20,268 nt of DNA from an uncultured Eubacteriales bacterium (lineage in GTDB: Bacteria; Bacillota; Clostridia; Oscillospirales; Oscillospiraceae): NCBI GenBank assembly GCA_900544295.1, contig UQUO01000033.1:1-20268 (forward strand). Reading direction: 5' to 3'. The notes beneath the pieces were generated by a model. It saw nothing but the letters and a program-made list of their open reading frames with translations, made no database searches and had not been told where the DNA came from. Positions 15,415 through 20,268 of this stretch are shown piece after piece. The stretch's first letter is position 1. Each line of letters begins with the position of its first letter. The translations under genes were made by a program, and so were the position numbers.

Positions 15415-15488
15415 TTCGGAAAAATCGTATTAGCAAATCGGCGTTTTTTATTAGCAAGGCCGGAAAAATAGTTCGAAGCCAATTAGCA
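15406..15488 (+). repeat. Right-end recombination sites of element B
   Basis: Three ATTAGCA heptamers in the same orientation (15429-15435, 15450-15456, 15482-15488) match the left-end arm sites. A 13-bp direct repeat GAAAAATAGTTCG (15406-15418 and 15463-15475) overlaps the int stop codon. Together they look like the integrase and excisionase binding array. No gene lies in 15415-15602. Confidence 0.6.
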
Positions 15489-15560
15489 GGCATACAGCGG
15501 AAAATGTATAAAATCGTTCCGGCGGAGCGGTAAAAACGCTCCAATGAAATGACAACAAAA

Positions 15561-15596
15561 ACCGCTGTAAACCATCAAAAAACGGCTTATAGCGGT
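15561..15596 (-). terminator. Terminator downstream of the element's tRNA-Arg
   Basis: A stem of 10 bp with one wobble (ACCGCTATAA / TTACAGCGGT on the minus strand), followed by TTTTTG, 6 nt past the tRNA CCA. It would end the tRNA transcript before it runs antisense into int; on the plus strand it may also end int. Confidence 0.65.
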
Positions 15597-15602
15597 CATT
15601 TT

Positions 15603-15679
15603 TGGCACCCCCGGCTGGGTTCGAACCAGTGGCCTGTCGCTTAGGAGGCGACCGCTCTATCCAACTGAGCTACGGGGGC
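15603..15679 (-). tRNA. tRNA-Arg(CCU), complete, carried by the element
   Basis: 77 nt including encoded CCA. Acceptor GCCCCCG/CGGGGGT (G-U first pair), D stem GCTC/GAGC, anticodon stem GTCGC/GCGAC with loop CTCCTAA (anticodon CCU, reads AGG), T arm ACTGG-TTCGAAC-CCAGC. All stems pair. It lies inside the right junction at 15734, so it belongs to the element and not to the interrupted host gene. No good promoter lies in the 54 bp upstream; the host promoter at 15786-15814 reads into it. Confidence 0.95.
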
Positions 15680-15733
15680 TTATACAGAAAATATTCAATT
15701 TTGCAGGGCTCCAGGATTCGAACGATTCGATTT

Positions 15734-15772
15734 TTAGGAGGCGGACCCTCTATCCTGGTGAGGTACGGGGGC
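15734..15772 (-). pseudogene. Stranded 5' half of host tRNA-Arg(CCU); attR
   Basis: On the minus strand: acceptor GCCCCCG, TA, D arm CCTC-ACCAGGATA-GAGG (paired), G, anticodon stem side TCCGC and loop CTCCTAA. After the loop the sequence becomes AAATCG and no longer fits a tRNA, although a T-loop-like GTTCGAATCC follows at odd spacing. TCCGC pairs perfectly with GCGGA in the 3' half at 9026-9070, showing that the two were one gene. The core is 15734-15740. Confidence 0.9.
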
Positions 15773-15785
15773 TCAGAGCTTTAGT

Positions 15786-15814
15786 ATTCTACCCCATTTA
15801 TCCGCCATTGTCAA
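15786..15814 (-). promoter_or_regulatory. Host tRNA-Arg promoter, now reading into the element
   Basis: A consensus promoter on the minus strand: TTGACA (15809-15814), 17-bp spacer, TAGAAT (15786-15791). The predicted start is about 7 nt before the tRNA 5' half. After integration its transcript would hold the 39-nt half, about 54 nt of element, then the intact tRNA-Arg. Confidence 0.85.
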
Positions 15815-15827
15815 CAGCGGTTGGCGC

Positions 15828-15858
15828 AAAAAAGAGGCGGGGCGCGCGGCGCTCCGCC
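15828..15858 (-). terminator. yabR-side operon terminator
   Basis: On the minus strand AAAGGCGG pairs with CCGCCTCTT around a GC-rich loop, followed by six T residues (15828-15833). It starts just after the yabR stop codon. Confidence 0.75.
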
Positions 15859-15864
15859 TTTGGC

Positions 15865-16320
15865 TTATCTCCTTCTGCGCGAGGTGCGGTGGTCAGAGTA
15901 CATCTTGTTGTCCGCCATCCGGCTGTCCGACTCCTGCATGAACTGCTTGAGCTTGTCCTCAAAGCTCGCATCCCCGGTGGGTCCGTTCGCCCTCGGCATG
16001 GGCTGCCGCGGCCCGCTGTACTGCCTCGGCTGCTGCGACATCGCCGGCCTCGGCGGACGCCTGTCCTGCCGCTGCTGCGGCGCCGGGTCCTCGGCCTTCT
16101 TGATGGAGAGATTTATCTTCCCATCGTCCCCTATGCCTATGACCTTTACCTTGACCGTCTGCCCGTCCTGTACATAGTCGTGTACGTCGTTCACAAAGGT
16201 GTTCGCGATCTCCGAAATGTGTACAAGTCCGCTCTTACCGTCCGGCAGGGCTACAAAGGCCCCGAACTTTGTTATGCCCGTGACCTTGCCCTCAGTTACC
16301 ATTCCCACCTGAAGCTGCAT
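15865..16320 (-). CDS. yabR: S1-domain RNA-binding protein, YabR family
   Basis: A 151-residue protein with one S1 domain at residues 1-75: VGMVTEGKVTGITKFGAFVAL, then GLVHISEI and DDGKINLSIK. A Pro/Gln/Arg-rich disordered tail with a basic end (RTSRRRR) follows. It resembles general stress protein 13 and YabR, thought to bind RNA or ribosomes. It is the last gene of the conserved yabP-yabQ-divIC-yabR run, 23 nt after divIC. Confidence 0.88.
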   Translation of the reverse strand: MQLQVGMVTEGKVTGITKFGAFVALPDGKSGLVHISEIANTFVNDVHDYVQDGQTVKVKVIGIGDDGKINLSIKKAEDPAPQQRQDRRPPRPAMSQQPRQYSGPRQPMPRANGPTGDASFEDKLKQFMQESDSRMADNKMYSDHRTSRRRR

Positions 16321-16343
16321 ATGTGCTCTTTATCCCCCTGTAT

Positions 16344-16628
16344 TTAATTGCTGGTGCTTGCTTCTTCCGTCTGCCCTGCCGGGCTCTGCTCCGGCTGCCC
16401 CTGCGCCGCACGGCTTATCTCTTCCCCCGGGCCGGGGACCGCGTCCTCAGTCAGGCGCGCAGTCTCGCTCTCAAGCGCGCCGACCTCGGCGAGGAGTTCG
16501 TCCCGATACTCTTCGCAGGCCGCTATTTCCGCCTTCGTCGCCGCCAGGCTCGCCAACGCGTACAGCGATATCGCCGCGACTATCAGCAGAATAACTATAC
16601 CTGCCCTTGCTTTCCTCAAGGCAGGCAC
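16344..16628 (-). CDS. divIC: Septum formation initiator DivIC/FtsB
   Basis: A 94-residue single-pass membrane protein. A short basic N-terminus, a membrane segment at about 9-30, a coiled coil at about 30-62 (ATKAEIAACEEYRDELLAEV) and a Pro/Gln-rich outer tail. It acts in the divisome with FtsL/DivIB-type partners. The start is GTG at 16628, since an in-frame stop lies 12 nt upstream; the GAAGGGG site is close and weak. Identity rests on architecture and on the Bacillus-like gene order. Its 5' end overlaps the yabQ frame. Confidence 0.8.
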   Translation of the reverse strand: MPALRKARAGIVILLIVAAISLYALASLAATKAEIAACEEYRDELLAEVGALESETARLTEDAVPGPGEEISRAAQGQPEQSPAGQTEEASTSN

Positions 16629-17103
16629 CCCCTTCGGGGCTTATTCCGCCGCGGCGGGACTGCCCACGGCGGTCTTTACTCATTGTAAACCTTGTGCGAA
16701 ATTTTGGGAAGATATTTTTTTGAAATTTTTTGATTTTTCCGAGTTTTCCAAGCCACCTCAGGCAGGGAGCCGCCGCTTTACAGGCCCATTTGACGAGAAA
16801 ACTGAAAAATCGCAGCGCCCAGGCCGAGATAGTCAGCACGTAGAGCCCCCAGCCGCAGCCCGCGCAAAAGAGCATAAAGGCCCTGAGGCTCCCCTCGCCC
16901 GGCCCCAGGCCGAAGCTGAAAAGCGCAAAGGTCAGCAGGGCGCAGAAGAGTATATCCGCCGCCGCTGTTATTGCCGTGCGCCCCTTCCCGCGCCGGGAGG
17001 CCAGCCTGACAGCCTTGAGCGCGTCGTAAATTATTCCCAGCCCTACGCCCAGCAGCAGAGCCAGCCCCGCCTGCCAGGCCTGGGTATACACCGGCTGCTC
17101 CAT
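16471..17103 (-). CDS. yabQ: Spore cortex protein YabQ
   Basis: A 210-residue membrane protein with hydrophobic segments near 10-30, 47-66 and 72-94, needed for spore cortex formation in Bacillus. It starts 2 nt after the yabP stop and has no clear ribosome site of its own, so it is probably coupled to yabP. From about residue 159 the frame runs through divIC out of frame; those 52 residues are Arg/Gly/Ser-rich and unlike a membrane protein tail, so the functional part probably ends near KNIFPKFRTRF. Confidence 0.82.
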   Translation of the reverse strand: MEQPVYTQAWQAGLALLLGVGLGIIYDALKAVRLASRRGKGRTAITAAADILFCALLTFALFSFGLGPGEGSLRAFMLFCAGCGWGLYVLTISAWALRFFSFLVKWACKAAAPCLRWLGKLGKIKKFQKNIFPKFRTRFTMSKDRRGQSRRGGISPEGGACLEESKGRYSYSADSRGDIAVRVGEPGGDEGGNSGLRRVSGRTPRRGRRA

Positions 17104-17105
17104 GC

Positions 17106-17387
17106 TCAGCCGAAAAGCCGGCTCCAGAAGCCGCCTGCGGGCGCCGCCTCCTCGTAGCTCAGCTCCGAGACCTTGCCCTCCACGCTCAGCTCCCCAGTGT
17201 CCAGGCTGAGCTTGCCGATATGCAGGCCCTCCCCGGCCACCGTCAGCTCGCCCTTCACCGTGCGCATCACTATCCTGTCCTCGTCAAAGCACAGCACCTC
17301 GTCCACACCCGTGACGGACAGCCTCTCCCGCTCGTCCAAAGCTATGCGGTGCGGCTTTGCCGCCGGCAGCCTTTCCTCGTAACCCAT
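17106..17387 (-). CDS. yabP: Sporulation protein YabP
   Basis: A 93-residue protein of the YabP/YqfC family: HRIALDERERLSVTGVDEVL, then GELTVAGEGLHIGKLSLDTGELSVEGKV, the beta-rich pattern of this family. It works with YabQ in spore cortex assembly and is sigma-E dependent in Bacillus. It heads the yabP-yabQ-divIC-yabR run. The hslR/yabO gene that precedes yabP in Bacillus is absent here. Confidence 0.88.
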   Translation of the reverse strand: MGYEERLPAAKPHRIALDERERLSVTGVDEVLCFDEDRIVMRTVKGELTVAGEGLHIGKLSLDTGELSVEGKVSELSYEEAAPAGGFWSRLFG

Positions 17388-17403
17388 GTCCTCACGCTCC
17401 TCT

Positions 17404-17426
17404 CATGTCCAGTCTATGCGGACATG
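17404..17426. promoter_or_regulatory. Palindrome in the yabP leader region
   Basis: CATGTCC-9-GGACATG, perfect 7-bp arms, 17 bp ahead of the yabP start. The loop on the minus strand holds CATAGACT, which fits the CATA-N3-T form of mother-cell sigma -10 boxes, but no convincing -35 is seen. Confidence 0.35.
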
Positions 17427-17469
17427 CCGGGAGAAAACGCGCGGCTTTTGAGAGCTTTTGCCGAAGCCC

Positions 17470-17497
17470 TTGACTCTAGCCGTGAATGTGTTATGTT
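17470..17497 (+). promoter_or_regulatory. Promoter of the 17517 gene
   Basis: TTGACT (17470-17475) and TATGTT (17492-17497), 16-bp spacer, just before the ribosome site GAGGTGA (17505-17511). This gives a leader of only about 13 nt. Confidence 0.6.
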
Positions 17498-17516
17498 AAC
17501 TTCTGAGGTGATTTTT

Positions 17517-18068
17517 GTGCTGCTGAAGAAGGCCGCTCTGCTGCTTGTTTCCCTGCTGCTCGTTGCAGCGGCAAACCTGCGGCTGGTGTATTCCGTGAGC
17601 GTGGACGGTGCGCCGCTTGAGGGCAGCTGGTCGCGCCAAAGCGTTGAAAACGCCTATGACGCCGCAATGGCCGCGGCGGAAGAGGTCGCGCGAGGCGGGG
17701 CCGTACCTCCGGAGCTGGAGACGGAGGCCCGGCTCTCCATCCTGCCGGCGCGCGGAGAAGTTTCCGAGCTGGCGGAGGCCATACTCTGCTCCGCCGGGGG
17801 CGTTGAGATGGCCTGGGCCGTCAGCGTGGACGGCGTAGAGCTCGGCTGCGCAGGGGATATCTCCGCGCTCTCGGAGCAGCTTGAAAGCGTCATCGGCTCG
17901 CAGATACCACACTCCGCCGTCAGCGCGGGCTTTGACGCAAACATCGCCATACGCCCCCTCGCCATACCCGAGGGCACGCAGAGCGATTTGACGGAGCTAT
18001 CCGGGGCCATACGCGGCCTGGCACGGGTCTATTACGTTACGCCCGACGGGGCCCAGCGCTACGCCTGA
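17517..18068 (+). CDS. Short exported or anchored protein, unknown
   Basis: A 183-residue protein with an N-terminal membrane segment or signal (KKAALLLVSLLLVAAANLRL, residues 4-23) and no lipobox. The rest is outside the cell. It has two similar blocks around VYSVSVDGAPLEG and AWAVSVDGVELGC. This resembles the N-terminal region of clostridial M23-type cell-wall peptidases, but no peptidase, G5 or LysM domain follows, so it may be a truncated relative. The GTG start is fixed by GAGGTGA 5 nt upstream. It ends tail to tail with the rhomboid gene, overlapping by 10 nt. Confidence 0.7.
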   Translation: MLLKKAALLLVSLLLVAAANLRLVYSVSVDGAPLEGSWSRQSVENAYDAAMAAAEEVARGGAVPPELETEARLSILPARGEVSELAEAILCSAGGVEMAWAVSVDGVELGCAGDISALSEQLESVIGSQIPHSAVSAGFDANIAIRPLAIPEGTQSDLTELSGAIRGLARVYYVTPDGAQRYA

Positions 18069-18628
18069 CGCGGCCGGAACAGGAAGCCGAATCCCGCCCC
18101 GCACAGTCCGCCGAGGATATGGCTGAGGTGCGAGATATTGTCCCTTACCGTAAGCATGGAAACGAGCTCCCCGCCAAGGTAGAGCACGAGGACGAGCAGC
18201 AGCGTCAGCGGCAGCTCGCCCCTGCCCGCCCCGGCGAAGGAGGACAGGATGATGAGCATGAAGACTATGCCAGAAGCGCCCAACAGCGCCGTGCCGGGAA
18301 AGAGCGCCCAGTGCAGCAGTCCGGAGACCAGGGCGGTCGCCAGCATTGCAAGGCCAAGCCTGCCCGAGCCGTAGCGTGCCTCACAGGGCGGGCCGACGAC
18401 AAGGAGCATCAGCATGTTGCCGATGTAGTGCTCCCAGCCAGAGTGTCCCAGCACATGCAGCACGAAGCGGGGCCAGGTCAGGGGCTCAGAGAGCGGCGAG
18501 CGGTATACGCAGAAGAGCAGGCTCACGGCCCTGCCGCCCGTCAGCCTGTCAAGCAGCAGCACCGCGAGGCTGAGGAAGGCGAAGCTCAGGATGAGCGGCG
18601 AATCATAGCTCAGACGTTTTAATCTCAT
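18059..18628 (-). CDS. Rhomboid-family intramembrane serine protease
   Basis: A 189-residue membrane protease. It has the H-x4-H-x3-N motif (His62, His67, Asn71), the nucleophile Ser119 in GASG, and the base His170 in HILGG, with about six hydrophobic segments. It cuts membrane proteins within the bilayer; the substrate is unknown. ATG at 18628 overlaps the end of the pseudouridine synthase gene by 26 nt, so it is the last gene of a three-gene operon. Confidence 0.9.
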   Translation of the reverse strand: MRLKRLSYDSPLILSFAFLSLAVLLLDRLTGGRAVSLLFCVYRSPLSEPLTWPRFVLHVLGHSGWEHYIGNMLMLLVVGPPCEARYGSGRLGLAMLATALVSGLLHWALFPGTALLGASGIVFMLIILSSFAGAGRGELPLTLLLVLVLYLGGELVSMLTVRDNISHLSHILGGLCGAGFGFLFRPRQA

Positions 18629-19502
18629 GTGCAGCGAGCACCCCCCTCATATCCTCCGGCAGTGGAGCGCGGACGCTGACGAGTTCTCCCGTCAGCGGAT
18701 GGCTTAGCGTGAGCGCGGCTGAGTGCAGGGCCGGACGGGCCAGCTCCTCCGAAACGCGGCCGTAGAGTCTGTCGCCCAGGAGCGGGCAGCCGATGGCAGC
18801 AAGGTGGACCCTTATCTGGTGCGTCCGCCCCGTCTCAGGCACAAGGCGCAGCAGGGCAAGGCCGTCAGCAGCGGCGAGAGTCTCGTAGCGCGTGAGGCTG
18901 GGCGCGCCGTCCGGGCGGGTACAGAAGCGCTTCTCCTCCCCGCGGCGGCCTATGGGCAGGTCTATGACGCCCGAAGCCGGCTCCGGGACGCCGACGCTTA
19001 TGGCCAGGTATTCCCGCCGCAGGCCCGGAGTGTGCAGCAGGCGGCGAAGCCGCTCGTGCATGTAGCCGGTCTTGGCGGCGCACATGACGCCCGTCGTGCC
19101 TCTGTCCAGCCGGTTCACGGGGTGGAAGGGCGCGGCGGTGCCGAGGTAGGCGGCGACGGCGGAGCCGACTGTGGGCTCGCCGTGCTCAGAGCGCCCGTGG
19201 ACGGCCATGTCCGCGGGCTTATTTATTATGAGTATGTCCTCGTCCTCCCAGAGCACCTCAAGGCGGGGGCCGCCGGGCGCGAAGGCGCCCTTTTTTTCGT
19301 CGCCGACCTCGACGCTGAGCCTGTCCCCGGCGCGGACAGGGTCAAGGGTCCTGGCGGGCCTGCCGTTGAGCAGGACGGCGTTTTCCCTGTGGCGCAGGCG
19401 GGTGACCAGGCCGGCAGAGAGGCCGAGCTGGTTTTGCAGTATGCTGCGTATGCGCCGCCCCGAGAGCTCCGGCGGGACGGTGTAGTCCAGCCTGCGGCTC
19501 AC
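18603..19502 (-). CDS. RluA-family RNA pseudouridine synthase
   Basis: A 299-residue enzyme that turns uridine to pseudouridine in rRNA or tRNA. N-terminal S4 RNA-binding region (about 13-65) and a catalytic domain with [12 protein letters not shown] holding Asp133, then [12 protein letters not shown] and [10 protein letters not shown]. It could be RluD- or RluC-like; the target base cannot be told. The GTG start at 19500-19502 overlaps the macro-domain stop by 4 nt (GTGA), which suggests coupling. Confidence 0.92.
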   Translation of the reverse strand: MSRRLDYTVPPELSGRRIRSILQNQLGLSAGLVTRLRHRENAVLLNGRPARTLDPVRAGDRLSVEVGDEKKGAFAPGGPRLEVLWEDEDILIINKPADMAVHGRSEHGEPTVGSAVAAYLGTAAPFHPVNRLDRGTTGVMCAAKTGYMHERLRRLLHTPGLRREYLAISVGVPEPASGVIDLPIGRRGEEKRFCTRPDGAPSLTRYETLAAADGLALLRLVPETGRTHQIRVHLAAIGCPLLGDRLYGRVSEELARPALHSAALTLSHPLTGELVSVRAPLPEDMRGVLAAHEIKTSEL

Positions 19503-20011
19503 AGCTCGGCCAGGGCAGCCTCGTAGGCCGCGCGGGTACGCGCGTCGAAGCAGACCATGCGCACGCGCGTTATCTCCGGGTGCGCCTCTAGGCCTGCGAG
19601 GATGGCGCGCAGCGCGACGGCGGCGGCCTTATCCACGGGATAGCCGTAGACGCCGGTGCTGATGGAGGGAAAATCCACGGTCTTACAGCCGTACTTGGCA
19701 GCGAGGTCGAGGCAGGAGCGGTAGCAGCCCGCAAGCAGCTCCGGCTCGCCGTGGCTGCCGCCGTGCCAGACGGGGCCGGGGGTATGGAGGACGTATTTGG
19801 CGGGCAGGTCATAGCCTTTTGTTATTTTGGCCTTGCCGGTCTCGCAGCCGTGCAGTGTACGGCACTCTGCCAGCAGCTCCGGTCCTGCGGCGCGGTGGAT
19901 GGCTCCGTCCACTCCGCCGCCGCCGAGCAGCGAGGTGTTGGCCGCGTTTGCAATGGCGTCCACACGCGAGCGCGTTATATCGCCCTGGATTATCTCGATG
20001 CGTTCTTTCAT
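19499..20011 (-). CDS. Macro-domain protein (ADP-ribose hydrolase type)
   Basis: A 170-residue protein that is one macro domain of the MacroD/YmdB type. It has IQGDITR, NAAN at 22-25, [10 protein letters not shown] at 30-39, then [12 protein letters not shown] and STGVYGYP at 118-125. Such proteins bind ADP-ribose and remove it from protein side chains or deacetylate O-acetyl-ADP-ribose. The ATG at 20011 is chosen because AAGGAGG lies 7 nt upstream (20019-20025); the longer frame starting at 20035 overlaps the promoter. First gene of the macro-pseudouridine synthase-rhomboid operon. Confidence 0.93.
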   Translation of the reverse strand: MKERIEIIQGDITRSRVDAIANAANTSLLGGGGVDGAIHRAAGPELLAECRTLHGCETGKAKITKGYDLPAKYVLHTPGPVWHGGSHGEPELLAGCYRSCLDLAAKYGCKTVDFPSISTGVYGYPVDKAAAVALRAILAGLEAHPEITRVRMVCFDARTRAAYEAALAEL

Positions 20012-20033
20012 GGTATCGCCTCCTTGTGGAAAC

Positions 20034-20042
20034 ATTTTAGCA
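20034..20042 (-). promoter_or_regulatory. Macro-domain operon promoter
   Basis: On the minus strand TGCTAAAAT is an extended -10, 22 bp before the start codon. The -35 region (TTTAAA-like) is weak. Confidence 0.5.
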
Positions 20043-20074
20043 CATGGCGGGGGAAATTTAAACTGGATTCACGC

Positions 20075-20097
20075 GGGCTTGGGGGGTGGGGGTGGGG
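20075..20097 (+). other. G-tract cluster, possible G-quadruplex
   Basis: Four G runs (3, 6, 5 and 4) separated by CTT, T and T. They lie between the macro-domain promoter and the right repeat copy, with the G-rich strand opposite to the coding strand of the operon. Confidence 0.45.
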
Positions 20098-20130
20098 CGT
20101 TGGAGGAACTCGCCGTTTTGCTGGCGGTTG

Positions 20131-20244
20131 GTTTTGCCTTGTGCTGCCAGTTCCACCCCATTTCTTTGGTCTTGCCCAAAGAAACGGGGTGGAGCCCCAA
20201 AGAAAAACGCTTATGGGGTGGTGGCGCCCCCGTGAGGTTTCGGG
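20131..20244 (-). repeat. Structured intergenic repeat, right copy
   Basis: Reverse complement of bases 1-114 with 113 of 114 positions identical; the single difference is AACGC for AGCGC near 20209. The GGCGAGTTCC block and a nearby CAGCAA recur inside both copies with divergence around them. Nothing is recognised in 20245-20268. Confidence 0.85.
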
Positions 20245-20268
20245 ACCCCCCCGCCTCTCCCACTCGCG

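Larger units (their letters stand above)
10387..15740. mobile_element. Element B: integrase-bearing element in tRNA-Arg(CCU)
   Basis: Bounded by TTAGGAG cores at 10387-10393 and 15734-15740. It holds a left end with arm sites, an excisionase-like gene, an A+T-rich PIN gene, a cut-down replication-type HTH gene, a Tn916 ORF8-like gene, gene debris, a second excisionase-like gene, a tyrosine integrase, right-end arm sites and a complete tRNA-Arg(CCU). No relaxase, conjugation ATPase or mating-pore gene is present, so it is not self-transmissible as seen. Confidence 0.8.

Noticed and set aside
9207..15488. CRISPR array suggested by repeated short motifs
   Set aside because: The repeats are 6-18 bp, irregularly spaced and tied to element ends; no cas genes or regular spacers are present.
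15603..15679. Intact tRNA-Arg taken as the right attachment site, with 9026-9070 as its displaced 3' end
   Set aside because: The 45-base overlap matches at only about 32 positions, and the 9026-9070 stem side GCGGA pairs perfectly with TCCGC of the outer half at 15734-15772, not with GTCGC of the intact gene.
9026..15772. A complete conjugative transposon
   Set aside because: No relaxase, coupling ATPase, VirB4-like or mating-channel gene is visible; only integration functions and remnants remain.

Overview
The window looks like a chromosomal segment of a G+C-rich, endospore-forming Clostridia, probably an Oscillospirales-type gut anaerobe. The evidence is the yabP-yabQ-divIC-yabR block, a type III glutamine synthetase, AGGAGG-type ribosome binding sites and sigma-A promoters. 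The species cannot be fixed from sequence alone. Host genes are G+C-rich. One interval, about 9.06-15.74 kb, has different and partly A+T-rich composition and is an integrated mobile region.

Layout. 1-330: a structured intergenic repeat plus a run of palindromes. 331-3287: divergent nadE and glnN, both ammonia-using enzymes. 3337-7929: a LysR regulator divergent from a two-gene heterodimeric ABC exporter; the first subunit appears to have lost its second cytoplasmic loop. 8066-8958: a P-loop kinase-like gene and a small membrane protein. 9026-15772: the mobile region. 15865-17387 (minus): yabR, divIC, yabQ and yabP. 17517-18068: a short secreted or anchored protein. 18059-20011 (minus): macro domain, pseudouridine synthase and rhomboid genes in an overlapping operon. 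20131-20244: a 114-bp repeat matching bases 1-114 in inverted orientation at 113 of 114 positions.

The main result is in the mobile region. A host tRNA-Arg(CCU) gene has been cut in two at its anticodon loop. Its promoter and 5' half lie at 15734-15814. Its 3' half, with CCA and a terminator, lies at 8991-9070. Joined at the shared 7-bp core TTAGGAG, the halves make a 77-nt tRNA in which every stem pairs. Between the halves, just inside the right junction, sits a different, intact tRNA-Arg(CCU) gene (15603-15679). It has its own terminator but no clear promoter. The stranded host promoter points straight at it, so the element seems to break one tRNA gene and supply a whole replacement copy under the host promoter.

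A third copy of the core lies at 10387-10393, with left-end sequences like those after the first core. The region is therefore two elements in tandem. Element A (about 1.3 kb) has ends, an excisionase-like gene and a DinJ/YafQ toxin-antitoxin pair but no integrase. Element B (about 5.3 kb) has the tyrosine integrase, two excisionase-like genes, an A+T-rich PIN-domain gene, and remnants of replication or conjugation genes. ATTAGCA heptamers near the ends look like integrase arm sites. Element A may be mobilised in trans by the element B integrase.
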